Shown here piece after piece: positions 40,987 through 53,414 of a DNA stretch of 64,000 bases. The translations under genes and the position numbers were made by a program. The notes beneath the pieces were generated by a model. That model was not told the DNA's origin, did no database searches, and was given only the letters and a program-made list of their open reading frames with translations. Source of the stretch: Paraspadella gotoi (lineage: Eukaryota; Chaetognatha); the NCBI GenBank assembly GCA_051294375.1, contig CM119266.1, positions 21,093,987-21,157,986 of the forward strand, read 5' to 3'. Each line of letters opens with the position of its first letter. Position 1 is the first letter of the stretch.

Positions 40987-43087
40987 CAGTTATTTTATTC
41001 TTACATCAAAATAAAAAAAAATGTATTAAAAATTAAATTTTGTTATTTCTGGTAATGAATTCTCGTTACATTTAATTATTCTTTTTATCTAAAAGCCTTT
41101 GCAGAGTTTTGATTTAATTATATTTATTTGTGGATCTATTAAATCAGTCCGTTTTTTAACTTTTTTTCCTTCCTTTTTTAATTTTTATATTCGAGAAGCA
41201 AAGTGTTTTTTGAAATTGTTACAAACAATTTATTTTTATTTAAGAGACGGACATATTAAATGTTGATGAAGGCTTGAAGTCAACTAGCGAACATGCTCCA
41301 TCTCTTAAATAAAAATAAATCGTTATAACAATTTCAAAAATACTTTCTTTAATATTAAAACAATGAAAAGAAAGGATTATTGCATCATGTATTTTATATT
41401 TTATGTATTTTATGTATTTTATATTCATAGCTTTTATGTTTTAGTATTGGTTTTTCATTATCAATACTCTTTTCATTTTTAGCACTTAAGTGTAGTTAGG
41501 GCAGCAAAATCCTAACAGAGCAGGATTTTTGGTAAATACTAATTAAAGTTTTTATAAAAATATTTTTAGTAGTGATAGTGAATATGCTTACAATTTGAAT
41601 GTCTATAAACTTTAATATGTCTTAACATTATTACAAGCATAAACTTTAATTGAAACCTCTCCTAACTTTTACGATTTTTCTTTATTGAATTATAAGTAAA
41701 AATTTAAATGAAAAAAAGATTATTCAATTAGGTAATTTCAAATGGATTATTTTTTTAAAAATTAAGATACAAATATGTCTTATAATAATCACAAATGCAA
41801 GTTCTACTTGTTAGGCTATAAAATAAATTTATTTTTAATTAATAATAATTTTATTATTAAATATTTTAAAAAAATTAAAAAAATATTTTTAAAACTATTT
41901 ATATATATTTATTCAAGTATTAAAAGTTAATGCATCTAACTTGTAATATTTTGGAACATTTTTTATTAACAAATATATAACAAATATTGAGTGAGCTACT
42001 TTATTATTATTATTTTGTAAATTTTTTTTTCATAATATATAACAAGATATATTGCTATTAAAAGCTGATATGAGATTGAAATTAAAGCACTCACTAATAT
42101 ATACCTGTTATTTTATTTGAGATTAAGTTTTAATTAAACATCATATATTTTTTATAATAAAATAAAGTTAATAATCTGTTTTATTTATTTTTATTATAAT
42201 TTTTATATTATTTTTTATTTTTTAAACATTTGTTTTAAAAGCCTTATAAGTAGAACTGTATTTTGTATCTTTATTTTTAAAAAAATATTCTATTGAAAGT
42301 ACTAATTGATTTAATCTTTTTTTAAAAAAAATTTATTTTTACGAATAATTTAATAATGAAAAATCGTAAAAAGTTGGGAGAGGTCTCAAATTAAAGCTTA
42401 TGTTTTGTAGATAATGATAGATGTATAAACATTCAATTGTGAAGCACACAGACAAAAATAAATAAAGAAATATTTTTTCAAATTTTTTTCAAGATTTAAC
42501 AAATTCATAGGCTCCTGAACAAATTAAAAAACTAATACCTATTTACGCAATAGAAAGCCCAGGTTTACTCTAGAGGATTAGTCTGTTTTTCCTCTGTTTC
42601 TATTTAAATAAGATTGTACTACTAGGTTCCTGACGACAATAGCTAACGGATATATTTTCTGACCCAACCGAGTCATTTACTCTAGATTGGAATTGTAGTC
42701 TGTTTGTTTATACCTTATTTACATATTTTTAAAGTTATAAAGGAAAAAGTAAAAAATGTGACTTTAAAATGCCGAGAATTCGGTTTTTTTTAACAATAAT
42801 TGGAAAAGTATATTGGATTTTTAAAAATAAAGTATGTAAAATGAAGTATTTTTTCCGCTCTTTAAATTGACACAGGTTAAATTTGATTCTGACTGGTTAT
42901 TTTTAAGATATCTATCATTTTTAATGGAAAAAAACCGTTTTTTTGCAATTTTGAAGAGTTGCAAGCATTATTGATCGATTTTTCAAAAAAACAAAGATAG
43001 AAAAAAATTAGTAGCTTATAGGGGACTAATTTCGTACTATAGTGCTAAATTCTGAAAAAAACTTTATAAAAAATTTGCTAAGGCCTA
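40987..43087 (+). repeat. Arm U, second direct copy
   Basis: Direct repeat of 37000-39032. It has about 110 bp of extra sequence near 42590-42710 (ACTAGGTTCCTGACGACAAT onward) relative to the first copy, so it carries a small insertion of its own. Confidence 0.85.
41212..41340 (+). repeat. Second copy of the hairpin in arm U
   Basis: Counterpart of 37232-37360 with TGTTGATGAAGGCTTGAAG, a damaged GAAA box (GCGAACATG) and TCTTAAATAAAAATAAATCG. Same inverted ends. Confidence 0.4.
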
Positions 43088-44303
43088 CTTCATATTAACA
43101 TTCTTCGCTTTATATTTCCGCTTCTTATGGTTATGTAAATTTTGATTACATTCCGTCTCTTCTCCCGTAATCATGAACTTCCCCGACTTACATTCCTGTC
43201 ATTGTTCGCCTCTCCCCTTTCTTTCCACTTCTCCGCCTCGCGCGCCATCTCTCTCCGCTTTCTCCTCCCGGGATCATCGCCGCTTTCCGCTCGACATAAT
43301 GGGAATTTATCGACGCAGATTTGGGCGGCAGAAAAAAAAAAAGATCATCATCGTCGTCGTCGTCGTCGTCGTCGGCGAGGTCCTTCCCCGCCGACCGTCG
43401 ACCTTACCCCAAATGGGTTATGGCCATGATGATATGGGCAAAGATAAGAGAAGCGACCGAAAATCTCTTGGAATCGGAAGAAGAAGAAGACCGGAAGAAG
43501 ATGAATAGCGAAGAAGGAGAAGAAGGAGAGGAATGAGACGAAGACCGGGAAAGAACCGGGTCTCTGGATCTTCCATCTTTCCGAAATGTAGATTGAATTC
43601 GTTTCTAGGTTGAAAGTGGAATTAAGATCCCGGGTTGAGAGTGGAATTAAACATGACCCTTTTTATCGGCGAAGTCGTTGACCAGGCTGGAAGCGAGGTC
43701 GTATCTTCAACGAGATATCGATATCTGGTCTCATGGAGCTACCTGGTGGATGACTGGTTGAGTACAAGGAGGTTCTCGGTTATCTTTTTCGATATTTAAA
43801 GATTGTTAAATTGTCTTTGTGAAATAATTAGTAGAACCCAAGTCAAAACAATCTCTCTATTCCCTAAAACCCTCCGCAAACGTCCAATCCAGCGAAGACC
43901 CAATATATTTTATTTTCAAATTCTCTTTCTCTTTCTTTTTGCTCCTCTCTCTCTCTCTCTATCTCTCTCCGGCCTTCCGGATTTTGACAGCGGGGAACGA
44001 GGCTCTAAATTCAATAATTCTCTTCTTTCCTTCGAATTTGATGACCGGATTTTGACAAAAAATGGTGATGGAATTCCGGAGACGGATGTTTAAAAACTCG
44101 GACCCCTGGCCTCTCCTCCCCTTTGAGGAGGGGATATCCTCGATTGGGGGGACGTAGCCTGACCTCGTAATTCCTCTGTTCAATGACACTTTTTTTCAAA
44201 TGAGTTGGAGGAAGTTGGTCCAAAGAAAATGGAAACGGGATAGGAGGCTGGGCGGTGATCAGTGAATGCTATTATACTCGGATTATTGTTAGAAAGAAAT
44301 ATA

Positions 44304-44476
44304 AAATTAGTACAACCAAATAAAAATTATCCATTCATTTAATAAATGAGCTACCTTCCCTGACTTTTCGACAGGCTTGGGTGGTTTAAGGCCTCCATCA
44401 CTCTTAAAAGATACTGACATAGTAGCTTCCTGCAAGCTTTCAATCAAGACTCTCTCACAGTCTTATTTATTCATTT
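44304..44476 (-). repeat. Family A repeat
   Basis: Minus-strand copy in the first B unit; TTAAGGCCTCCATCACTCTT and TTCAATCAAGACTCTCTCAC are intact. Its counterpart in the second unit is at 50270-50450. Confidence 0.85.
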
Positions 44477-45199
44477 CCCAAATTACCTGGCTTCCCTATC
44501 AATGAATACGTATAATATTTCAAAGAATGTTGCAATTGTATGAAAAGTATTAGATCGGGAATACTATATTGTACTTCGCCCAGAATCAAAATACAAGGGG
44601 CTGAATGAAAGCAAAATATTATTAAAACAGAAAAAAGAACACAGCACCGAAATTATTTCATTATTCATAAATGTAGTAACTATGACAGGCGATTAACTTG
44701 ACGATTTTTTTTGGTTTTTTACCCATTTTATGACAGCGTTTCTTTTTTAATGGAATCGGCGGCGGCGGCGCTGCGGCGGCGGCGCGGGCGGCGGTGGCGG
44801 CGGCGGCGCGGCGGCGTTGGAGAGGAATTCCTTATCCACAATTTTTTTTTTTAGTTTCCCGGATGAATTTGCCTCTCGGTACAGAGTGGCAAGACCTTTC
44901 CTTATATGATAAACGGAGGAGGAGGAAAATTAAGTGAGTGAATGTGGAGAGACTGAATGAATGGATGACTTGTATGTGTAAGTGTGCGTGTGCATGTGAT
45001 GGTGACATGAGTGTGTGAGTATGGAGCGCAGTGGGGGAATACATGAGTGTGAGTATCTAAAATTAGTTAGTGTGAGCGACACGGAAAGAACATCACAAAT
45101 TCAATCGAGCCTTCCCCGAGATTAAAATAGAAACATTTTGAGTTGCCACTGATACGCGGCAATCAGGGTCAAAGCAAAGGCGTAATCAATCTCTGCAGA

Positions 45200-45588
45200 A
45201 GAGAGAGAGAGAGAGAGATGAGGAGAGACGATAGAGAGAGAGAGAGAGTGAGAGAGAGAGACGAGAGAGAGAGAGAGAGGAGAGAGAGAGCTTCGGCATT
45301 TTTTAGATTCCTCGAATCCAAACATGAATTGGAGCGAAGGAAAATCGTGAGGGAGGAAAACGCTCAAGAAAGAAATAAAATGAAATCGGAATTTTCCAAA
45401 GGAACGGGTCAAAGTACAGGTTTCTTTCCAATTTTTCAATTCGAACGGTAGAGAATGTTGAAGAAGGCAGAAAAGAAAGGGAGAGAGGGGGGAGAGAGAG
45501 AGAGAAGAGAGAGAGAAGAGAGGATAGAGAGAGAGAGAGAGATGAGAAAAGGAGAAGAGAGAAAGAGGAGAGGAGAGAGAGAGAAGAG

Positions 45589-45623
<35 letters not shown>
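45200..45623 (+). repeat. (GA)n tracts 45200-45292 and 45481-45623
   Basis: Two GA-rich tracts in the first B unit; in the second unit only the first is present (51212-51320) and the second is replaced by the foreign segment. Confidence 0.9.
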
Positions 45624-45624
<1 letters not shown>

Positions 45625-46008
45625 TAGAAGGTGGTGTTCATTCCATGGAAAATGTATTTGCATATTGAAGCGGTTTGAATTGAAAGAAAAATCTTTTTTA
45701 TTTGGCTCCGGCAAAGTTGTATTTACAATCACGGTTTACTTTATAATATTTTTTTGAAAATGTTTACGCATAATATCTTCTAAAATAGCGTTTTTTTCTT
45801 AATTACAATGATTTTATTAAACTAATTTTCACAATGTCTTTCTCTCTTTCTCTCTCTCTCTTTCGCTTCAACAGTCTCTCCTCTCTATCTTTCACCCTCT
45901 CCTTCGCAATCCCCTTTCGCCAAAGGACCTTCGCCTTTTCGAAATCTCCGCGACATTTGACTCCCATAAATTCCCAAAATTCGATAACCCTCAGCGAGCA
46001 ACATTTCA

Positions 46009-46010
<2 letters not shown>

Positions 46011-46080
<70 letters not shown>

Positions 46081-46085
46081 CTCTC
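46011..46085 (+). repeat. (CT)n microsatellite
   Basis: About 75 bp; counterpart 52876-52935. A GA tract follows at 46520-46568 (counterpart 53368-53403). Confidence 0.95.
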
Positions 46086-46517
46086 GTTCCGCCTCGTTCC
46101 CAACGGAACAAGATGGCCGGTCGATGCCCGTATCTTCTCAGTTTGCTTCTGCATCTTCCTCCTTCCTCCTCCTCCTCCTCCTCTCCTCCTCCCCTCTCCA
46201 CAAATTTTTTATCTCTCTCCTTACAACCGGTTCTATAATCCATTCATGTTTCTCTTTTCTCACCACTACCCTCTCGGCAACCTTATCTTCTATTTTCCTT
46301 TTTATTCTCAATTTTAAAAACTCTTGTGTCTTCTTCTCTTCCTCCCTTCCTCCCTTCTTCCTCCCTTCCTCTCATCTACTCGCAAACCCGCCCTCCCCAC
46401 ACGCCTTCCAGCGCGAAGCAATAGCCAGGGAATTTGATGGAGCTGCGAAAGAGGTCAGAGGTCAAGCCCGTTAAAACGGCGGCAACTTGCCCGACTTTGG
46501 GCGCCTTCGCGATTTTG

Positions 46518-46572
<55 letters not shown>

Positions 46573-47570
46573 ATGAGAGAGAGAGAAGACAGAGAGAAAG
46601 ACGAGAGAATGGGGCGTGTTGGGAGGCGGTATACAGGGTGGCGTTGAGGGACAAAGGAGACGTGAGCTACTCAACAAGCATGTCGTTCCATCGGCCTCAA
46701 TACTCACAAGTCGGAACGCAACCGAAATATTCTTTGTTGTATTCTGTTGCTAGGAAAATCAAACAAATACGAAAAGACGAAAATATGAAACCAAACAGAG
46801 AATAAAGGTGGCCCCTCCCTTTAAAAAAATTCAAAACTTTATTATTAAATTCGATTTACACCAATATTTTTTAAAGAATAGAGAAATATTTAGTGAAGAG
46901 ATATATTGTGTTTCTTAATTCTGAATTTAGATATCAGTTTTGGCGAACAGCCACTCCTGGAAATTTCAAACTATTGCGGTCAGTGAGTCAACTTAGTATT
47001 TACCATTTAGCGAATGGCATTCAGCAAATTCAATTCAGCGTATGGCATACTACGAATGGCATCCAGTCAAATTTATAAATGCCACTTTGCCAATTCCTTT
47101 TTTCTCCAACAAAAAAGCTAGGTCGATGTGAGGGAGAGACGAATGCGGTGAGACGGGATATGCGGTGTGGCGACTGAGGCGATCATCGAGGGCGAGGATG
47201 GAAAAGGATTGGAAACTAAGGAAAAAAAAGGAAAATAGGAAAGGAAGAGGAATAAGGAAAAGGGCGGGGGAGGTGATTTTCGGGCGAACCCGGCCACATA
47301 AATCCAGGAGATGCCAGCGATGACCCCGTATTGGGAAACACTCATGAAATATTGGAAAGAAACATATCAACAAACGTCGAAGAGACCAGCGCCAGGGCGT
47401 CGTCGCTCTCTCTCTGCTCTCTTCTTCTCTCTCTCGTCTCTCTCTCTCTCTTCTCTTCTCTCTCTTCTCTCTCTCTCTCTCTCTCTTCTCTGTATCTGCT
47501 CTATCTAACCTTCCTTTTCGCGATTCCGCATGTTAAAAATTCTTGAGAAAATCATACATAATATCACATA

Positions 47571-47745
47571 TGAATAAACGAGACTGTGGAAAGAGTCTTG
47601 ATTGAAAGCTTACGGGGACCTGCCTATGTCATTATCTGCTTGTAAGGATGATGAAGGCCTTAACCACCAAAGCCTGTCCAAAGTCAGGGGCAAGATAGCT
47701 TATTTATTAAATGAATGGATAATTTTTATATTGTTCTACCAATTT
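47571..47745 (+). repeat. Family A repeat
   Basis: First of two plus-strand copies in the module of the first B unit, with all constant blocks. The second copy is 160 bp downstream. Confidence 0.85.
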
Positions 47746-47905
47746 CATAAAATTCAGCTCTTTGTATTTTTGATGCTGGGCGGAGTACAATATAGTATTC
47801 CCCGATCTAATACTTAAGGGAGTGGTCTTTTCATACAAGTGAAACATTCTTTTAAACATTATACCACTTCAGTGATAGGGAAACCAGGTACACTCTGGAG
47901 TGAAT

Positions 47906-48070
47906 AACGAGACTGTGAGGAGAGTCTCGATTGAAAGCTTGCAGGGACCTGCGTATGTCATTATCTTGGCTTAAACCACCCAAAGCCTCCACAAAAAAGT
48001 CAGGGCGAAGATTGAGCTTATTTATTAAATGAATGAATAATTTTTATTGGTGTTGTACCAATTCATATAT
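47906..48070 (+). repeat. Family A repeat, internally shortened
   Basis: Lacks the GTAAGAATGATGAAGG block present in full copies: TTATCTTGG runs straight into CTTAAACCACC. The same deletion is seen at 54735 and 55703, so it marks a subfamily. Confidence 0.8.
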
Positions 48071-49021
48071 AATATATATATAATTATAATCACTTATACA
48101 TAAAATTTATATGCTTTATAGCGTATTACTCGATCATCTTCGTCCATTGATGCTTTTTTTTCTTCCAAAGACATTTTTAAGGGCAGAAACGAAAGCTAAA
48201 AACTTCAAATTACTCTCAGAACAAATTTTCTTTCTCTCCTTTTTGGCTACAGAATGAAATCTTTGCTTTAGTCTTAAGATGAATTTGCGTAAATCAGATG
48301 GAATTTTGACACATTCTTCCTCTTTCCCCCAGAAAAAAAAAAATTTTAGCTGTCGTCTCGCGTTTCCCTTTTTTTTTGTCGAGGTTTTTGTTTTTTTTTT
48401 AAACATCGTTTTTTAATCTAAGGAATGTTTATTTAAATTTTCTATTTTCTTTGTTGTTCTATGATAAGTTCGATGTCTTTTTCAGCTTTCAAACTGAAGA
48501 CAATTTTTTTTGGTTGTGTTGTTATTTTTTTTTTCTTTGGCTAATTTCTTTATATATTTTTTGTAACACCGGGCGTCTCCTTTTCGAACCAATCTCTCTC
48601 TCTCCTCTCTCCTCTCTCTCATCTTCTCTTCTCTCTCTTCCCTCTCTTCTCTTCTCTCTTCCAAGAGAAGATCATGTCGGTGACACGTGAAATTCTCGTG
48701 AAAGCGGATCGTTTTCGGTCTTTAAGTCCCTTTTTACTTTTGTTACTTTTTTTTTGCCATACTCATTTTCTTTAATTTGATTTTAAAAATTAAAAATTTT
48801 TGAGAAAGAGAAAAAGTGAGTTTCGTGTTTATCTTTTTTCTTCTAACCTGACAAATGGTCGCCAAAGGTGTTGAAAACTATTATAAGAGTGCGAGACGAT
48901 TTGGACCCAAGTCTCCAAGTCCAAGTCTGAGAAACGATGGAGAGAAAGAAAGTTCTCGAACCTGGGGCGTCGAGACCAAGATGCAGAGGCGTGAGGTTTT
49001 GAAGACCTGAGACCAGAAAAT

Positions 49022-49504
49022 TTGTTAAGGTCGTATGACGGAGATTTCATTCATCTCTCTCTTTTCATATTAACATTCTTCGCTTTATATTTCCGCTTCT
49101 TATGTTATGTAAATTTTGATTACATTCCGTCTCTTCCCGTAATCATGAACTTCCCCGACTTACATTCCTGTCATTGTTCGCCTCTCCCCTTTTCTTTCCA
49201 CTTCTCCGCCTCGCGCGCCATCTCTCTCCGCTTTCTCCTCCCGGGATCATCGCCGCTTTCCGCTCGACATAATGGAATTTATCGACGCAGATTTGGGCGG
49301 CAGAAAAAAAAAAGATCATCATCGTCGTCGTCGTCGTCGTCGTCGGCGAGGTCCTTCCCCGCCGACGTCGACCTACCCAAATGGGTTATGGCCATGATGA
49401 TATGGGCAAAGATAAGAGAAGCGACCGAAAATCTCTTGGAATCGGAAGAAGAAGAAGACCGGAAGAAGATGAATAGCGAAGAAGGAGAAGAAGGAGAGGA
49501 ATGA
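49022..49504 (+). other. Open reading frame of unit B, doubtful coding
   Basis: A 160-codon frame; the counterpart in the first copy is split between frames (43173 and 43321 starts). It has a poly-Ser run from the GTC/ATC repeat, then KWVMAMMIWAKIREATENLL and a Glu-rich end. The stretch after the Ser run looks more protein-like than other frames here, but it has no family match that I recognise and no splice context. It could be a small exon or chance. Confidence 0.15.
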
Positions 49505-50269
49505 GACGAAGACCGGGAAGAACCGGGTCTCTGGATCTTCCATCTTTCCGAAATGTAGATTGAATTCGTTTCTAGGTTGAAAGTGGAATTAAGATCCCGG
49601 GTTGAGAGTGGAATTAAACATGACCCTTTTTTATCGGCGAAGTCGTTGACCAGGCTGGAAGCGAGGTCGTATCTTCAACGAGATATCGATATCTGGTCTC
49701 ATGGAGCTACCTGGTGGATGACTGGTTGAGTACAAGGAGGTTCTCGGTTATTCTTTTCGATATTTAAAGATTGTTAAATTGTCTTTGTGAAATAATTAGT
49801 AGAACCCAAGTCAAAACAATCTCTCTATTCCCTAAAACCCTCCGCAAACGTCCAATCCAGCGAAGACCCAATATATTTTATTTTCAAATTCTCTTTCTCT
49901 TTCTTTTTGCTCTCTCTCTCTCTCTCTATCTCTCTCCGGCCTTCCGGATTTTGACAGCGGGAACGAGGCTCTAAATTCAATAATTCTCTTCTTTCCTTCG
50001 AATTTGATGACCGGATTTTGACAAAAATGGTGATGGAATTCCGGAGACGGATGTTTAAAAACTCGGACCCCTGGCCTCTCCTCCCCCTTTGAGGAGGGGA
50101 TATCCTCGGATTGGGGGGACGTAGCCTGACCTCGTAATTCCTCTGTTCAATGACACTTTTTTCAAATGAGTTGGAGGAAGTTGGTCCAAAGAAAATGGAA
50201 ACGGGGATAGGAGGCTGGGCGGTGATCAGTGAATGCTATTATACTCGGATTATGTTAGAAAGAAAATAT

Positions 50270-50450
50270 AAAATTAGTACAACCAATATAAAAATTATCC
50301 ATTCATTTAATAAATGAGCTACCTTGCCCCTGACTTTCGACAGGCTTGGGTGGTTTAAGGCCTCCATCACTCTTAAAAGATACTGACATAGTAGCTTCCT
50401 GCAAGCTTTCAATCAAGACTCTCTCACAGTCTTATTTATTCATTCCCAAA
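50270..50450 (-). repeat. Family A repeat
   Basis: Minus-strand copy in the second B unit, counterpart of 44304-44476, lying about 100 bp before the 25-N gap. Confidence 0.85.
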
Positions 50451-50551
50451 TTACCTGGCTTCCCTATCAATGAATACGTATAATATTTCAAAGAATGTTG
50501 CAATTGTATGAAAAGTATTAGATCGGGAAATACTATATTGTACTTCGCCCA

Positions 50552-50576
50552 NNNNNNNNNNNNNNNNNNNNNNNNN
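50552..50576. other. 25-N gap inside the second B unit
   Basis: The first B unit reads straight through the matching point at about 44580, so only a base or two may be missing here. Confidence 0.9.
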
Positions 50577-51451
50577 AGACATCAAAATACAAGGGGCTGA
50601 ATGAAAGCAAAATATTATTAAACACAGAAAAAGAACACAGCACCGAAATTATTTCATTATTTCATAATGTTAGTAACTATGACAGGCGATTAATCTTGAC
50701 GATTTTTTTTGGTTTTTTACCCATTTTATGACAGCGTTTCTTTTTTAAATGGAATCGGGCGGCGGCGGCGGCGGCCGGGCGGCGGCGGCGGCGGCGTGGC
50801 GGCTGGCGGCGGCGGCGTGTGGAGAGGAATTCCTTATCCACAATTTTTTTTTTTAGTTTCCCGGATGAATTTGCCTCTCGGTACAGAGTGGCAAGACCTT
50901 TCCTTATATGATAAACGGAGGAGGAGGAATAATAGATTGAATGAAACGTGAATGATGGAGAGACTGAATGAATGGAATGACTTGTATTGGTAAGTGTGCG
51001 TGTGCATTGTGATGGTGAGTGAGTGTGTGAGTATGGAGCGCAGTGGGGATACATGAGTGTGAGTATCTAGAAATTAGTTAGTGTGAGCGACACGGAAAGA
51101 ACATCACAAATTCAATCGAGCCTTCCCCGAGATAAAATAGAAAACATTTTGAGTTGCCACTGATACGCGGCAATCAGGGTCAAAGCAAAGGCGTATCAAT
51201 CTCTGCAGAGAGAGCGAGAGATGAAGAGAAGAAGAGAGAGAGAGAGATGAGAGGAGAGAGAGGAGACGAGAGAGGAGGAGAGGAGAGACGAGAGAAGGAG
51301 AGAGAGAGAGAGAGAGAGCTTCGGCATTTTAGATTCCTCGAATCCAAACATGAATTGGAGCGAAGGAAAACGTGAGGGAGAAAGACGCTCAAGAAAGAAA
51401 TAAAAATGAAATCGGAATTTTTCCAAAGGAACGGTCAAAGTACAGGTTTCT

Positions 51452-52516
51452 CTTGCCTACGAGGATTAATATTCTCGAGATCGGAGTCTCCGAACAGCTG
51501 TGCTTGTGAGCATGATTATCTCTCCGCACGAGACTCGTCGAAAGAACGGCATGAAAACGCAGAGGCGTGAGAGAGGGTGGCAGAGAGAGACGTGAACGTC
51601 CCACGCCTGTCGATACCGCTTTCCTTTCGAGCGTAAGGTCCAAGATGCCGAGGAAAATTGTGATTTGTGTCGCCGGTTTGATTGAAGACGTACGAGGGGA
51701 GCAGAGGAAATGGTTAACCAGAGTAATCCACGATGTCCCCTCCCTTCTTTCCACCAGAACGCACCGTAACTTCTGAAGGACCGTTTGGCGTGGAGCTTCG
51801 AACTCCGTAAGCAGATGTCGGATGGTCGAGTCTGCCTCCGCAGTTGACGGCGGAGACTTGCCTGACCTTGCGGTCGGTCAGACGCGGCATGGTAGGTCGA
51901 AGGGAGCCGGAGCGGCTCTTCCGGGGCTGAATTTGAGAGAAGAAGCTTGTGACATACTTCTCGGTGAGATCTGATGGTTAACATTTTTTGTCGCCGGCGC
52001 GGATTCGAGAGAGGATACGGAGAAATGCATGAGTCCCTTCTTGGGACGACCATTGATATGGCGTTTTGAAGAGATGTGTATCGAGGTAGTTTTATTCTAT
52101 CTAGGCCGTTTAATCGTTTAGATATTTTGTTCACGGGCCATTCCAGATTATTTCCAGGGGAGTTTATTTTTCGCGGACCAACTACAGGCTGGACTGATGC
52201 GTAAGACAACTTATATTATGAGCGCAGGCTGAGATTTATTTTCGACAAATCCGAACGGAAGTGTATTTACGATTAAACAAAACGGCGCAACAGATAGAAA
52301 AATACGATAAAAAGATAATAAATGAGTTAATATTAATATTAAAGCCGAGATCTAATAGCGACGGAGAATAACACAAACAAAAAAAAGCGAGATTTAGTTT
52401 ATTAAGGGTTTGGTATAATAAAGTTCATGACTTATCGCTCTCCGATCGACAATGACGGGGAAGATCAAGGAATGCGTAATCTCGAGCTATGAATGAGTCT
52501 CGCATATGGGGGACAG
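51452..52516 (-). mobile_element. Inserted segment with LTR-like end (possible truncated LTR retrotransposon)
   Basis: Unique to the second B unit. On the minus strand it begins TGTCCCCCATATGCG, has poly(A)-signal-like CTTAATAAAC and GAAAATAAATC, and about 310 bp in reaches GTTGTCTTACGCA, then TTGGTCCGCGAAAAATAAAC, which could mark an LTR end and primer site. A 247-codon frame follows (52209-51466), Arg-rich and without a motif that I recognise. Composition is more CpG-rich than the surroundings. Assignment to LTR elements is inference from the ends alone. Confidence 0.35.
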
Positions 52517-52873
52517 CATTCCATGGAAAATGTATTTGCATATTGAAGCGGTTTGAATTTGAAAGAAAATCTTTTATTTGGCTCCGGCAAAGTTGTATTT
52601 ACAATCACGGTTTACTTTATAATATTTTTTTGAAAATGTTTACGCATAATATCTTCTAAATAGCGTTTTTTCTTAATAACAATGATTTATTAAACTAATT
52701 TCACAATGTCTTTCTCTTTCTCTCTCTCTCTCGCTTCAACAGTCTCTCTCTCTATCTTTCACCCTCTCCTTCGCATCCCCTTTCGCCAAAGGACCTTCGC
52801 CTTTTCGAATCTCCGCGACATTTGACTCCCATAAATTCCCAAAATTCGATAACCCTCAGCGAGCAACATTTCA

Positions 52874-52938
<65 letters not shown>

Positions 52939-53365
52939 CCGCTCGTTCCCCAACGGACAAGATGGCCGTCGATGCCCGTATCTTCTCAGTTTGCTTCTGC
53001 ATCTTCTTCCTCCTCCTCCTCCTCCTCCTCCTCCTCCCCTTCCACAAATTTTTTATCTCTCTCCTTACAACCGGTTCTATAATCCATTCATGTTTCTCTT
53101 TTCTCACCCACTACCCTCTTGGCAACCTTATCTTCTATTTTCCTTTTATTCTCAATTTTAAAAAATCTTGTTCTCTCTTCTCTTCCTCCCTTCCTCCCCT
53201 TCTCTTCCTCCCTTCCTCTCTCTACTCGCAACCCGCCCTCCCCACACGCCTTCCAGCGCGAAGCAATAGCCAGGGAATTATGATGGAGCTGCGAAGAGGT
53301 CAGAGGTCAAGCCCGTAAAACGGCGGCAACTTGCCCCGACTTTGGGCGCCTTTCGCGATTTTGTG

Positions 53366-53414
<49 letters not shown>

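Larger units (their letters stand above)
36960..43127. mobile_element. 6.1-kb AT-rich composite element flanked by a 40-bp direct repeat
   Basis: A perfect 40-bp direct repeat (CTTCATATTAACATTCTTCG... ending CGCTTCTTA) sits at 36960-36999 and 43088-43127. Between them lie a 2-kb arm (37000-39032), an inverted 1.5-kb arm (39058-40565), a SINE, and a second direct 2.1-kb arm (40987-43087). The arm tips read TTAGCAAATTTTTATAA and its complement. No transposase or reverse transcriptase frame is visible. A 25-N gap sits at the first palindrome centre, so part of the arrangement could be an assembly effect. Confidence 0.65.
43089..49063 (+). repeat. Tandem unit B, first copy (5.98 kb)
   Basis: Starts TTCATATTAACATTCTTCGC and ends just before the same sequence recurs at 49064. 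Content in order: CpG-rich segment with a GTC run (43140-43560), a minus-strand family A copy (44304-44476), a GGC run, GA tracts, CT tracts, two plus-strand family A copies and a TC-rich end. No gene is recognised. An open frame near 43321-43536 with an acidic tail is noted separately. Confidence 0.9.

Noticed and set aside
51466-52209. 247-codon minus-strand frame as a confirmed Gag or polymerase
   Set aside because: No zinc knuckle, protease or RT motif; kept only as part of an LTR-like segment.
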